64,000 nucleotides of DNA from Adiantum capillus-veneris (Eukaryota > Streptophyta > Polypodiopsida > Polypodiales > Pteridaceae), in the NCBI GenBank assembly GCA_014529385.2, contig CM043967.1, forward strand, positions 135,543,182 through 135,607,181, read 5' to 3'. The translations under genes were made by a program, and so were the position numbers. Below, piece by piece: positions 31,961-44,489 of this stretch. A model generated the notes under the pieces. The model was given only the letters and a program-made list of their open reading frames with translations. It was not told where the DNA came from and ran no database searches. Position 1 is the stretch's first letter. Each line of letters opens with the position of its first letter.

Positions 31961-32284
31961 TGTAAAGAATGAGGATGCAAGAGAGCTATACAAGACAAGC
32001 ACAAAGCACACAGAGATGGAAAGCTTCTTCTTCTTCTTCGCTTAGAAAAGAGAGTACAAAATGACTAAATGCTAAATCTGAAAAGTAGCACATATGTACA
32101 TGCGATCACTCAGTGTGAACTTGCTAGAAGAGTACTAGGCTAGCACTATAAGTGTAGTCCAACTGTAGAATCACTGGAAGAGATCCTCCGTGTCGGTCAC
32201 CTAACACGCCAGTGAGTAAATGCCGTAAGAGGCCAAGACCCATAGTGGATGCCACCTCAAGATGTAGAGCTCGACATCTCGACA
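31961..32284 (-). repeat. 5' LTR of Copia-3
   Basis: 324 bp, partner of 27125-27448, followed by the GGTAT target duplication. Confidence 0.95.
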
Positions 32285-32339
32285 GGTATGTGAGTGATGC
32301 TCAATAGTGTATGTAAGCAAGAGAGGAGGTTAACGAGGG

Positions 32340-34870
32340 GTGGGAACACTTTCTTTATCTCATTTTATTTTATCTCTTTTTTCACCAAGGTCTTCGGTGG
32401 CAAGAAACTTAATGAGTTTTGGCAAATGAGCCTTTGGAACTAAAATAGGCCTCAAGTTCCAAGGTACATGAGGAATAGTGAATATCACCATAGGAGCAAC
32501 AAAAAAAGGATTAACACACCCTATCCCATGCGTCTCGAATTCAAAAGCCTTTTTGTGTTTGGCAAGCATTTCTTGAAAGCATATTCTTTCTACCTCTGTC
32601 AAATTGTCCTCCCAACCAATCTTTAACTCCTTCAAAGAATCCTGTGTAAACTTATGCCCAATCTTGCTTGAGTCATGAAGACTAGGCTACAAAGCAGCTT
32701 GATCCATCTTATCCATGCATTCCTTTGGAAAAGGTAATGCTATTGGTTTCAATTTCTTCGCCACAGATTTATACCTCGTCTCCACTCGTACATCAACACC
32801 TTGAGAATTTTTGAAATCCTCAATGACTTGATACATTTCTATTGAGCAAATTTTTACAAAGTCACTTCCCATACACAAATTGCAATCTCCAAGTCTTCCA
32901 TAGTATTCACAAATGAGCACTCATCAAACGCATCAGCAATGCATTCACCATCTTCTAGCAAACCATTCTTCTTCAAACCTCTTTGTACACTATTTACATG
33001 TTGTCATTCACCCTGATTTAAGTCCTCACACTTTGTAGAAGCACTAGATCCATAGTCTGTTAATCCTTCAAAACCTATAAAAAATGTTTCCTTTGCATAT
33101 GCATCATGTGAGAACTTTTCTCTTCTTGTACCACGGCAATCCCTCTCTACAATGGTACATGGCCAAAACCCATCATATCCCTATAGTCCTTGAGTTCTTT
33201 GTTTGTCTTTGTCAAGGGTTGCTCTCTAAGACTTTCATGGTCCACAAAAATAGTAAGGAACTTTACTGCATGCTTCCCATCCCCGCTCCTTATCTAGCAT
33301 AAGCTAACCCGTTGTCCATCACCTTGGTTTCCATGCGAGTAGAAGTGATGTATGTCTAGCCAAGGAGAAGAGAATATGTAGCCATCTCGTCGTGTACAAA
33401 GAAATTATGGTCATCTTTCATATCCCTTGTAATCACCTTTACATTTGGACAAGCTCCGTACAACTCCCCTAATGAGTTGTTTGCTACACGAATCATCCAT
33501 CCATGATTTATATTAACTGGCCATTTTCCTTTTTGATAAATAATATTTGACATGAGGTTAATCTATGACCCATGATCTATCAAAGCAATGTATGGCTCTT
33601 CTAAGTCTCCCACTTTTACTAGGGTCTCAGGAGTTGCTCTTCCCTAGTAACTCTTCAAGTAGTAACTCTTGTGAGTGGTCTCAACTTTATCTTCAACATC
33701 TACCCTAGACTTGTAGCATCCAACAACATTGATCACCATAGACCTGTACTTATTTTGCATTTAAAGTCTCTTCTTCACCTTATACATGGACAAATTCAGT
33801 AAGAGATGGCCGCTTCCTCTTGATGATATCAATTATTTCTTCATGAAACTCCCTCTTTTCTATTCCAAGGACCTCACCCAAGGTAAAATCCACCTTAAGG
33901 TTTAAAATCCTCTCTTTCAAAACCTTTTTGAGATTGGTTTTCGCCTCTATGTTAGATTGGATTTTGTAGGCTGGGGACCCTTTTCTTTAGCTTTCATTGC
34001 ATCCTTCTTCTTTTCTTTAGAGGCTTCTTGCATAGGCACTTTGAGGACATGCATCTATTGCGGGGAAGTTGATCTAGGAGGTACTATGTCATCTCTGCCT
34101 CCACTCCTCATTGCCCGTTTTGAAGGCCCTTCATCCCCACTCTCACGCATATGTTTCTCTTTGACAACAACCTCGTTGGCTTGAAATTTGGCAATGGAGG
34201 CCTGCACTGACAAAGAGTCTACAAGGTCATTCCAACCTGTTGCTATCCAAATTCAATCTCCAGCCTCATGCAAGACCTCTTTAGTCATCTTACCCATCAA
34301 AACAGATTATATCGCCCATGCCATAATTCTCCAATCCCATTAGATGCTTCTTCTCCAACCTTGAATCCTCTCTACCTAATAGGCTCCACCTTCAACCCAT
34401 AGGTGGTTGCCTCAACCATTGAGATGGGAAGTCTAGTAGTCATGTCCTCAACTAGCTTCTTCATCCCACCTTTGCCAAAGTTTGTCCCCAAGAGCTATAT
34501 GTTTCACTTAACTTGTGAATATTTCCATCTTTAAAGAAAACAAACTCCTTTTTCAAAGTTTCTTTAAAACATTCAAAATCCCTCCTTACATGGTCAGTAC
34601 TATCACACCATATGCATCTATTGACAAATCCTTCTCTATTTTGAGGTCATTGCAGATTGACCTTATGGTTGACCCTTTTCTTCTAGCCAGATTTAACTTT
34701 AGCTCTTGCATTCCTTTAACAATATCATCCCCATGATGGATTTTTCACTCTTTGGAACCACAATCACAGGCTTTATGGGACTCTAGGGAACACTTGGGGC
34801 TTGAGTAGGGTTGACTATCATCTTGTCTCTTTGTCGTTATCGCTTAGCTAGAAATGAAATGGCATCTTTG
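32340..34870 (-). pseudogene. decayed gypsy fragment related to G1 (late gag to start of RT)
   Basis: On the minus strand, running 34870 down to 32340, scattered frames match G1 in order: the gag end (SFLAK, RDKM), a protease-region block at 33553-33356 (WPVNINHGWMIRVANNS; VHDEMATYSLLLG), the MYQVIEDFK and TRYKSVAKKLKPI link at 32850-32740, and an RT start at 32635-32360 (FVAPMVIFTIPHVPWNLRP). Stops and frameshifts are frequent. It lacks most of gag, RT after its N-terminus, RNase H and integrase. One end abuts the LTR of the gag-only element at 34871. Confidence 0.8.
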
Positions 34871-35159
34871 ACCCTGAGATACAAAACGTGATGTTCTTAT
34901 ATATGGGGAGCTCAAAAGGAGGGCTAAATCCTATATCTAGGGAGTGATTGTAGAGATATAAAGAAGGGTCCAATAAGAAAGAGAGAGGTTGGAAGACTAT
35001 GGCTAATCTTGGAGTGATTTAGGGAAAGAATTGAGGATACTAAAGCTAAAAAGTCCCTAGAGAGAAAAAAACCCTTTAGCCTTATTAACAGATTACAATG
35101 AATATTTAAACTAGGACTAAGATACTCCTAGGCTAGGGCATTAGGCTTGATCTCCAACA
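34871..35159 (-). repeat. 3' LTR of the gag-only element (truncated)
   Basis: The plus strand reads CCCTGAGATAC to CTCCAACA. On the minus strand it starts TGTTGGAGATC. It ends about 75 bp short of the position implied by the primer site in the other copy. Confidence 0.8.
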
Positions 35160-35373
35160 AACCCCCCTTCAAGTTGATGACCGAGCACAACAAAAAAATA
35201 TTTGTGATACACCTACTCAAGGTTCATTCTAAGGATACAACCCACACTTATAATTGTGTGGTTCTCTTAGAGGGATACAACAAGAGACTTCATCCAGCTT
35301 AGGAAGATACTAGGTAGACTAAAAGAAGGTGTTTTGAAATACAAAAAGACTTTTGCCTAGCTTGTATAGACCT

Positions 35374-36130
35374 TTAGAAGACCCATTCTTCATCTATATG
35401 CACAAGGTTGGTCTCATCTGAGGCAGTCTTTTCTTCATCTACATCTTTTGAATTTGAATCTCTGATGTACATTGCTTTTATCCATTGTTTAAGAAAACAT
35501 GACTCCTCTGTGTGATTGGCTTTGGCACAAAATGTGCATACAGTGCCTTTTTTGGAGTCTTTGAATGATGTGTTCCTTTGAGGTTCCCTTGAGCTGTTTT
35601 CTTTGTAAAATGGTCGTTGACATATTTTGCCCTCCTTACTTTGAGTAAGGTATGCTCCTTGTATTTCAAAATGTTCATGTTTCTTATGTATTCTTCTTTC
35701 TTCTTCTAAGAGAGATGCCTCCACCTCAACTAAGATAGGTGTAGGGAGATTTATTAGGGTGGTAACAAGGCTAGAATACTCATCAAGAGTCGAAATAATT
35801 TTGATGAGAACAGCTACTTTGATATCTTCTTCCACATGTTTGTTGATTCCTACTAATTGTGACTGTAAACTCTTAAATTTTCTTAAGTGTGCTAACATAG
35901 TAGTGTTGGCAGCTTTTGTCAATGAAAAAAACTCGATGAAGAGCATGATTTTGGATGTCTTGGAAGTAGTAACAAAAACTTTTTCAAGTAATACCCAAGC
36001 TTCTTGTGCAGTGGTGCAAGAACCAATGTGATGTATAAAGACATCTTGTCAGCATTCCCCTATAACACCTAGAGCTTTTAGATTTCTTTGCTCAAATGTT
36101 GTGGAAGTTTCTCTAGTTGAAGTCCCTGCA
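35374..36130 (-). pseudogene. copia-type gag of the gag-only element
   Basis: The upstream part reads TTFEQRNLKALGVIGEC, a stop (TGA near 36047), then IHHIGSCTTAQEAW, a classic copia gag motif. The open part 35946-35374 continues with TMLAHLRKFKSLQSQLV, VEASLLEEERR and a CCHC knuckle CTFCAKANHTEESC, ending at 35374. It is about 190 codons without a break after 35946. The role is assembly of virus-like particles. It is followed only by non-coding sequence and the polypurine tract. Confidence 0.82.
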
Positions 36131-37541
36131 GGTTCTCTTCCTACAATATCTCATAATCCCTTTTTCATTAGTCTGAAGTTTATTCAAGTTTGCCATGTGA
36201 AGAAGTTTGTGCCGTTCAATTTATCACTGATTTTCATACTAGGAGTGGTCTCAGTAGAGTACTACTCTACTACTGTCTAAAACTCCGTGCAAAGAGAACA
36301 ATTTACTTGGCAAATGCTTCTTGAACATATATTCGTTTGGGTTTTTTGTGGTTCAACATACCAAGTTTTGTAGTGTGGGCAAAATTTCTTTCTAGTAGCT
36401 GTCCTGTAAATTCTAGGACCATGTATGCGTGTAGCTTTGGAAGTTACTTCACAAGTGTTTTAGTTTTGTTTGTGATTGTGCTAATCGAAGATGAGTTTGT
36501 ACTCATTGCCAGAGAAGGTATTACCTCTTGAATTTATTCAAAGGCAGTGTCTATTCTCTTTTACAAGAGGATTTCCTCCTTTTTCGAAGTTCAATAATTC
36601 CTCAAGAAACATGAGTCTTTACAACCTTAGGTGACTAGTCAATAAAACCTAAGTCTTGTGAGGCAAGGGCTTTGTATTGGGTGAAGGAGATCCGGTTAGC
36701 ATCTTCCTTGAAAAGGTCGAGAGAAGCTTTTGGGCTTTAGATCAAATCATGTCAAGGCACTCCCGCCTCGGGAGGGATTTAAGACAAGTAATGTAATAAC
36801 CCTATGGGACACGCCTTTTGGAGGCCTTACAAAATTTTTATAAGTGAATCTTTATAATTGTCTGCATAGCGAAGCTTCCGAGGGTGATGGACGTCGTTCA
36901 TCACAAGTAATAGGTGCGAGCCAGTATCTGGCGAGTGGAGTGTCTAAAGTTTATTGCCATGCAGTCGATTAGTGATCCATGCGGTGAAAGCTGCCAAAAT
37001 GACTTCGCAAACTGAGTTTCCATGAGAACAGTTTGCATCCATTGACGGGATTAGGTAGCTGTGTTGAAGCCTTGCACATGAGACTTGTGTTTGGAGACCA
37101 TGATGGGCTTGATTAAACATCAGTACAATGTGTCATGGCAAGGAGGGCTCGTATGCAGAGATACCAAGGATAGCCAGTGCTGTCGTCCGCCGTCTCTGAG
37201 AGTTTTGATGCTTCTTTTAAGAAATGGGAGATGATTTGTAGCTCGCAAGGGTGCCAATTGTAGATCACACGGTCTCCTTTTCACGTGTTGCAGATTTGCT
37301 GAGATTTGCCATTGACATCGATGTAGAGCTGTGACGAGCAATTGGAGACTTTGAAGCTTTACGTCTTCTCTTAAATCTTGAAATGATGCCCGGATTTGCT
37401 ATAAGTGACCACCAAACCATTTAGATTTCAATATCACGCTTTGTGGTTCTACAGAGTATCCTTTCATTCCCTCTACAAGCCGAGGGTCCTCATTTAATAA
37501 AACTCAGAAGCTCTCTATCAATCTATAGTTAGATTAACCAA
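36131..37541 (-). other. leader of the gag-only element
   Basis: About 1.4 kb between the primer site and the recognised gag. Short frames only; nothing recognised. Confidence 0.4.
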
Positions 37542-37553
37542 GCTCTAATACCA
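37542..37553 (-). other. primer binding site of the gag-only element
   Basis: The minus strand reads TGGTATTAGAGC, one base from the initiator-Met site. Its distance from the matched LTR part (37630) implies the 5' LTR extends to about 37556. Confidence 0.75.
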
Positions 37554-37629
37554 TATAAGATTCATAGAATAGATAGAGACTAAATTAAATCATTAGAGCT
37601 ACTTTGCAAGTGTTGTAATTGATAAAAGA

Positions 37630-37919
37630 ACCCTGAGATACAAAACGTGACGTCGCTATATATAGAGAGCTCAAAAGGAGGGCTAAATCCTATATCTAGG
37701 GAGTGATTGTAGAGATATAAAGAAGGGTCCAATAAGAAAGAGAGAGAGGCTGGAAGACTACGGCTATTCTTGGAGTGATTTAGGGAGAGAATTGAGGGTG
37801 CTAAAGGTAAGAAGGCCCTAGAGAGAAAAAACCCTTTAGCCTTATTGAAAGCTTAAAATAAAGATTTAAACTAGGACTAAGGTACTCCTAGGCTAGGGCA
37901 TTAGGCTTGATCTCCAACA
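37630..37919 (-). repeat. 5' LTR of the gag-only element (matched part)
   Basis: Partner of 34871-35159; a minus-strand TATA-like TATATATAG lies near 37656-37665. The true LTR probably spans about 37556-37919. Confidence 0.8.
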
Positions 37920-40147
37920 AAAGGTGTGGATGGTTTGAAGGCTAAAAAACACCCCAAAAGAAAAAAAATCTAGCCATGAAAATTCCACTTTGAAAAAGAA
38001 CCAATAATAACTCAAAACTCAGGGGTAGCCTCGCTCCCAATTGCACAAATGCAATGCTCTTTCGATTGGTTAAAAACCCTAAATTGACGCTTTGATTCTT
38101 CATCGTCACCATTTCATGGAAGCTTCATAAATTCATTGGAGAATCCCAAGTAGTTATTTGAGGAAGGGAAACCCTAATTGGAGGCCTCACAGCCTCAAAC
38201 GTGTAGTGTAAGCAGCACGGGACTACACTAGCACCCTGGATTGAAATGGATGTATCTCCTCGCTTATATGCCTAAATGAGCTCATTCTTTGCTCTAAAAT
38301 TCCCTCTCTACTTGATCAATGACTTCATCATCGTTGAGGTGGTATTTTGATCCATTTTGTGCTATTTGTAGGTATTTATGACCATTTTTTGCCCAAAAAT
38401 ACCCCTTTTTGTCTGTAAATGCCAAAACGAGCTGGAAAAAATCCCTATTTTGGTGGAAAACTCCCTTTTAGTTCAAATTTCATGCTGAGTCTCGTTTTCC
38501 CACTTGGTAAGACTTTGGACACGTCTTTTATGCCCGCGCATAAAACCTATTTTTTTGCCAAGATCGTCTGCATTGAACTTTCTAGGAAAAAGAGCCTGCC
38601 GCTTCAAAACACTTGATATTTTTACATTAATAAAGAAAATTAGGCATGCTTTAATGTGGTAAAACATGCAACAGTGCCACATCCCTGGCCTTGCCTTCCT
38701 GGAAAGGTATGTACACATCTGCAACCATGGCATTCGGTTTTGCATATATCACACTATGTACATTCTAGCATTTGGTCCCACACATCAAAAACATTAAGAG
38801 TGAGGTAGATATGTTTATTTTCACATTACACATATACGACAGCATGACAATGTGGTAAGTTACATGTCTAAGAGGTGAACCCCCCGAGACTGTTAAATTC
38901 ATGGAGGATTTCTATAGGATGTGGAGATTCCATAGTACCATAATACATCCAATAATCTAGACAAGGATAGTCAGATCCAAAGGGGTGATTGGGTATTTGA
39001 AGATACACTATGAACATATACACACACAAAGCAACCCAAGAAAAGATAGGATCTACCTATTCTTGGAATTTGCTAAGCATACCACTACGAATTTTTAGCC
39101 CTTTTATAGCGCATTAAAAGATTGCTATATGAGTGGGCTATGCAAGAAGACTACTAGATTAGCAGGAATACCGCTATGCATTTTTATAGAGTTCTTTGTC
39201 TCTATGCAGTCTACATGTATCCCTACTACATGGAAATGATTGTATTTGGGAACTATGGTTTATGAAATATAGATATGTAGGGTATCTCTCCTACATACAA
39301 GATTCAAGTTTCCTTACAATAGCATGATTATTGAGAATGCTTCATTATCAAGTCATGTCATCAAAGAGGAATCCCAAATCCCGAGCGAGTTCTTCCGAGC
39401 AATTACTAAAACGAGCAAAAATTATCAATATACAATTTTGAAAATCTCAAACTAATGAAGATACTTCCACTTAATTTAATAAACCAGCCAAGATAGAGGT
39501 GTGTCTATTAGAGGACATTAAGTTGAGAATGGAAGATGATAGCACATTGCAAAGACACAAGGAATTTTACAAATGAACCATTAGGAATGGTTCTTTAGAA
39601 ATAATGTAGTTGATTTTTCTCATGTCAAGATGTAGGTTAAAAGGAATGTGTGTGTATAATGTACCTCATACAGCATGAGGTACAAGCCTTTTAGAGTAGG
39701 AGCTCTCATTAACTTTCAAACCCAATAAGTCACAAGGTGTGGAACTAGGAATTTTTTACCATGCAATTTTCTTAGGCTTGTACAAAGCATTGTGCCATCT
39801 GTGTGTGTGTGTGTGCACGCACTCACGCCCACGCACACACATATGCTCAATACATCCCTTACAAGTTTTAGAGTGAGGATCACATTTGAACATATTCAAG
39901 ATTTTCTCCTTCACATTTTGAGCTTGGATCTCCCCTGATATTCCTTTCTCTCACAACCACCCCATAGACTCTAAATACATCCGTGGTCCTTAAGTATCAC
40001 ATGTCCATATTTGGTCATATTTAAGTTTTTTTCTCTCAATACATCCACAGTCCTGAAGCATCAAAGTGCCCATCGATAATCTCAATAGAGTGTAAGAAAT
40101 GTCTCTTTGGTCTCATAGGTCATGTTTGACCTTTGATGACATTAATG

Positions 40148-40150
<3 letters not shown>
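37920..40150. other. 2.2 kb without recognised gene
   Basis: AT-rich sequence with short frames only. A GT run with a nearby CA-rich stretch sits near 39801-39841. No LTR, inverted repeat or coding domain was recognised. Confidence 0.45.

Positions 40151-40219
<69 letters not shown>
40151..40219. repeat. (CT)n microsatellite, long
   Basis: An uninterrupted CT run of about 69 bp, followed by a 630-bp stretch (40220-40846) in which I see no gene. The Leu/Ser frames across it are artefacts of the repeat. Confidence 0.95.
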
Positions 40220-40221
<2 letters not shown>

Positions 40222-40843
40222 TTTTCCATTTATGTTGCATGTTTTTGTTTGTTCTCTTTTCTCTCTCTCGGCTTATCTCTCTAGAGCTCTTGCAAAAAAT
40301 TTTGTGGTTCTTATCTCATAAGAATGACAAGTACTACAATATGTCTCGTCTTTGTAGAAAACTCGACTTGAAGGTTACAAAGAATACAAAAATGGTGGAT
40401 CTTTATTCTACAAAAACACTTTCAAGTATTCTCCTTGTAAGTCATTCACCCACAAGAAACATGCCAAGATCCGATGGCCAAAAACTCATATAAGTGGGCA
40501 AAACATGGAAGCCATAATGTAGCTATATAATGAGACAAAGTCAACTATTGTAAAAAATACAATCAGCACCATGGCTAGTACAATTATGAAAAGAGCCATT
40601 TTTAGGGAATTTTTAAGCTTAAAAATGAAGTTGAATCTTGATGCACTCAACACAAATATTGTCATTTTAGCATGAAGTTGTTTCAATCTAGGAGTACACA
40701 AAATAGTGACTCCACCTCAACTACGCCAACAATCACTTCAACAATAGCCTATTGCAAGGCAGTTGTACCCTACATGGTGATAAATACTAGGCTCCACATG
40801 TACTATCTACCTTCATGTATGCATTGTAGGGAACCATGATGCA

Positions 40844-40846
<3 letters not shown>

Positions 40847-40882
<36 letters not shown>
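40847..40882. repeat. (CT)n microsatellite
   Basis: A CT run of about 36 bp, just left of the 75-bp satellite array. Confidence 0.95.
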
Positions 40883-40885
<3 letters not shown>

Positions 40886-40934
40886 CGTAAACCAATGTCT
40901 TTGTTTGATTATAGAGTTTAAAATCACGAGGCCA

Positions 40935-41542
40935 TTTGAGGAGTTCCTTGTAGTGCCACGTGTTGATACATAATGCTATTGGAAGATTCATACAAGCTAA
41001 TTTAAACACTTTATGGAGCTGCTTGTACCATCATATGTTGACACCCGGTGCTCTAGGAAGCTTCAAAGAGGCTAATTTAAGAGCTTTGTGGAGCTTCTTG
41101 TAGCACCACATGTCAACACATAGTTCTAAAGCAAGTTGCAAAGAGGCTAATTTAAGTGCTTTGTGGAGTTGCCTATAGCACTAGGTGTCAACACGTGGTG
41201 CTAAAGGAAGTTTCAAAGAGGCTAATTTAATATCTTTGTGGAGATTTCTATAGCACCACATGGTCATATGTAGTGCTATATGAGTCTTCATAAGGGCTAA
41301 TTCAAGCCCTTTATCATGTTGACACATGGTGCTAAAGGAATTTTCAAAGAGGCTAATTTAAGCGCTTTGTGGAGTTGCTTGTAGCACCATGTGGTGACAC
41401 ATGGTGCTAAAGGAATTTTCAAAGGGTCTAATTTAAGCGGTTTGTGGAGCTACTTGTAGCACTATGTGTCGACACATTGTACTAAATTAAGCTTCAAAGA
41501 GATTTATTTAAGCGCTTTGTGAAGCTGCATGTAGCACCACGT
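40935..41542. repeat. 75-bp satellite array, left part (about 8-9 units)
   Basis: Units share the order: a palindromic core (TAGCACCACGTGTC followed by its complement), then AAAGGAAGTTTCAAAGAGGC, TAATTTAAGC, GCTTTGTGGAGTTGC. The units here are diverged. The last one breaks off inside its palindrome at 41542, where a 2.9-kb insertion starts. Confidence 0.9.
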
Positions 41543-42360
41543 TGGATGGGGGGAAGGGGAACACACCCAGAACACAAATAGCATGCCTCTCTATTCCCCA
41601 AGATAACCACTGCACCCTGATCCACTAGAGTTCACCTTTGAAACTCTACAATTCGTCTACAAATTGTGCACACAATTGTATACACATAGACCTTGCACTA
41701 CCCTTACCTGCTGCTGACAACTCCTACACAACACAAACCTCTCTCTCTTTCTCTCTCACTCACACCACAGGTTCAAAGATGCACACACTTCTCAAATCAG
41801 CACCAAATAGTAAGGATAGAAAAAAGATGAGAATGGGGAAATAGGGAAGGAGGTGACACCAAACTCGACTATGGTTCCTTTCAATTACTGGCAAAAAACA
41901 ACTATTAAAACTCCAAGAAATCCCTACTATCACACGCCTTGATCGTGTTCGACAGGATGAGCAACAAGGAGTATAGAAGATAATTGACTCCACCTTGAAA
42001 TGATTCCCTTCTTGAGAACACAAGCAAGAGAGCATTGAAGGTCTTCATTGGCTTGAAAAGGCTTCAAAGATGTCTCTATTTTTCCATCGAAGGCTCCCTC
42101 TCGAGCTCCGTGCCCAAAAACACTTCCTTTTGAGTGCTCAAGAAGCTCCTCTCTTTCTCCTTGTTCGCCTTCTGTCTCCCCAAAACAGCACCCCAAAACA
42201 TAAAAGGTTTGCCCCTTACTAGACGTCTGAGAGCCTTCTCCCCATATTTTTGGCCTCTTGATCTCTTTTTAGCCGTTTCGTTGCATGTGATGTGTCCCTT
42301 TGTGGCGGCCCTGCTTTGGGCACAAAATAACATGTGACACACCCTCTGGGAGGGGCACCG
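41543..42360. repeat. 0.8-kb direct repeat, copy 1
   Basis: Begins TGGATGGGGGGAAGGGGAAC; matches 42503-43310 over its length with frequent substitutions. Bases 42361-42502 are not repeated. Confidence 0.85.
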
Positions 42361-42502
42361 ACTAGTGAAAGTAGGAAAACCCGTCCAAGCCATCCTGCAC
42401 CATATCTACTCTTCAAAATCTACGCTTCATCTGCCCCAAAACCATAACTTTGTCTTCAAACAAGAGCCATCAGATAGCTCCTCAATGGGGGCACCAGAAG
42501 AT

Positions 42503-43310
42503 GGATGAGGGGAAAGGGGAACACACCCGACACACAAACAACATGCCTCTCTATAGCCCAGGATAACCACTGCATCCCGATCCACTAGAGTTCACCTTTA
42601 AGACTCAATAATTCGTCTACAAATTGTGCACACAATCGTATACACATAGACGTTGCACTAACCTTGCCTTGTGATAGCTCCCACACAACACAAACCGATC
42701 TCTCTTTCTCTCTCACTCAGACCACAGGTCGAGAGAGGCACACACTTCTCAAACCGTCACCAAACAGTAAGGATAGAGCAAATACAAGAAGGGGGAAATA
42801 GGGGAAGGAGATGACACCAAACTTGGCTATGGTTCCCTTCAATTAATGGCAAACAACAAGTATTACAACTCCAAGAAATCCCTGCTATCACACGGCTTGA
42901 TCCTCTCCGGCATGACAAGCAACAAGGAGTATAGAAGATAATTGATGCCGCCTCAGAATGATTCCCTTCTCGAGAACACAAGCAAGAAAACACTGATGGT
43001 CTTTGTTGGCTCAAAAGGGTTTGGAACCGTCTCTGTTATGCCATCGGAGGCTCCATCTCGAGCTCCATGCCCAAAAAACCTTCCTTTTGAGTGCTCGAGA
43101 AGCTCCTCTCCTTCTCCTTTTTCGCCTTCCATCTCCCCAAAACTGCAAAAGGTTGGCCCCTTATTAGGTGTGTGAGAGCCTTCTCCCCCTATTTTTGGCC
43201 TCTCTATATATTTTTAGCCCTTTTTCTTGCATGTGATGTGCCCCTTTGTAGCGGCCTAGCCTTGGGCACCAAGTAACATGTGACACACCCCTTGGGAGGG
43301 GCACTGACAG
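42503..43310. repeat. 0.8-kb direct repeat, copy 2
   Basis: Begins TGGATGAGGGGAAAGGGGAAC, offset 960 bp from copy 1. It diverges from copy 1 shortly after GTGACACACCCC near 43290. Bases 43311-44489 beyond it hold no recognised gene. Confidence 0.85.
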
Positions 43311-44489
43311 TGCCACCGGTGCTCTCCTCCTTCTCTTTAAAAAATGTGGACGGGACGTAACCCTCCAGTCCGCCGGCCACATTACCATTTTCCACATGCG
43401 ACCGGCACTGCAGCTTTGCCATTCCATGCCAAATAACGCCTAAAACCTCTCCTCATGACACTGAGCACAGCCCGCACGCCCGCCATAGCCTGAGCTCCTC
43501 CCCACCTTTCGATGCTAATGGGTGGCCATTCTCTAGCATATATAGCCCACACTCCTATTGCCCGCTTGCACATGTGGGATAAATCCCCATGACATGGTGC
43601 TCCATAAGGATCTCCCATCTAAATTCCTTCAAGGTCCAAAAAAGGTTCACCACAAAAATCTCAAAAAAGTTCCATTTTTCCCTGACTTCATACGCTTTCC
43701 ATTTACTGCTTGCAGCTCCAACCACCGAGCAATTGAATCCTTACACAAGCCCATAACCTCGCAAATTTTTTACTTTCCCGGGCACTCCAACGAAGCATGC
43801 CAAAATAGAAAAAAAGCATATGGCATCACTTCACCGCGCAATCGCACTCAAATTTCAAACTATTGTAACTTACAGACTAGAACTCCGTTTGATGTACTGT
43901 AACTTTGTATAGCCTTTACTTGCCGCATAAAACACATACAAATTCTGGTGGAGCTCCAAAATCATCACATGGCACATCACCCGAGGCGGACAACCCTCGG
44001 CCCGACGCAGACACTGGGCCCCGGGCAAAACTTTGACTGGCGGTATCTTGGCATCCAGGACTCAGATTGATGATCTGAAAAGACCGACATAGTTCATAAA
44101 TTAAGAACTACTCTTATAGATCTAAATTGGCTCTAACTTCCTGGCATCATGTGGCCTATTCATCTTAGATCTGCAACCACCTCCAACTTCAAGCCCATCA
44201 TCTTGCACACCGTGGCTCGGTTTGATGAGCCGTCTAGACGTGTTTCTTCAGCACTTCAAGCTGTACACTTCTAGATCAAAAAAATTCACTTTGATCCCCC
44301 TTCATCTGCCACAGTGTTAGGCTCTATCTAGATCCCCTTTGGACTTTAAAACCACATAAAGTATACATCTCCGCTACCACCTACCTACACAAGCTCTTCC
44401 TATCTGCTCTAGCCCTCTACTATGCATCTATAAGCATACACATCACTTTATATGTCCTGTTCTAGGGTTGATATGCTTTGGTTGCACAA

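Larger units (their letters stand above)
27125..32284 (-). mobile_element. Copia-3: complete but decayed Ty1/copia element on the minus strand
   Basis: A 5160-bp element with 324-bp LTRs (5' LTR 31961-32284, 3' LTR 27125-27448) and a perfect target duplication GGTAT at 27120-27124 and 32285-32289. Primer site, gag, protease, integrase, RT, RNase H and polypurine tract are all present in copia order. The LTRs differ at about 20 positions, so it is older than Copia-2. Three frameshifts and three in-frame stops break the polyprotein. Confidence 0.96.
34871..37919 (-). mobile_element. gag-only copia-type LTR element (TR-GAG-like)
   Basis: Two related LTRs (34871-35159 and 37630-37919, roughly 8% different by eye) flank 2.4 kb. 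The only recognised coding part is a copia-type gag. A polypurine tract (minus AACTTGAAGGGGGGT) abuts the 3' LTR at 35160-35173, and a TGGTATTAGAGC primer site lies at 37553-37542. No protease, integrase or RT was seen. It would have needed pol proteins in trans. The 3' LTR seems to lack about 75 bp at its distal end, where the gypsy fragment begins, and no target duplication is evident. Confidence 0.8.
41543..44489. mobile_element. 2.9-kb insertion inside the satellite array
   Basis: The left array stops at ...CCACGT (41542) and the right array resumes at GTCGACACGTGG (44494 on), so removing this segment restores one palindrome unit. The flanks ACGT (left) and ACAT (right) could be an imperfect 4-bp duplication. 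The first 1.77 kb is a tandem pair of about 0.8-kb repeats; the rest is unique. I found no coding domain and no terminal inverted repeat. On the minus strand the repeats have the look of LTR U3-R-U5 sequence, but this is a guess. Confidence 0.55.

Noticed and set aside
40099-40321. Leu/Ser-rich frames over the CT run
   Set aside because: Pure translation of the microsatellite; no flanking domain.
41760-43427. Several 60-115-codon frames in the duplicated 0.8-kb repeats
   Set aside because: Corresponding frames in the two copies are disrupted at different places and show no preserved protein, unlike the LTR small ORFs.
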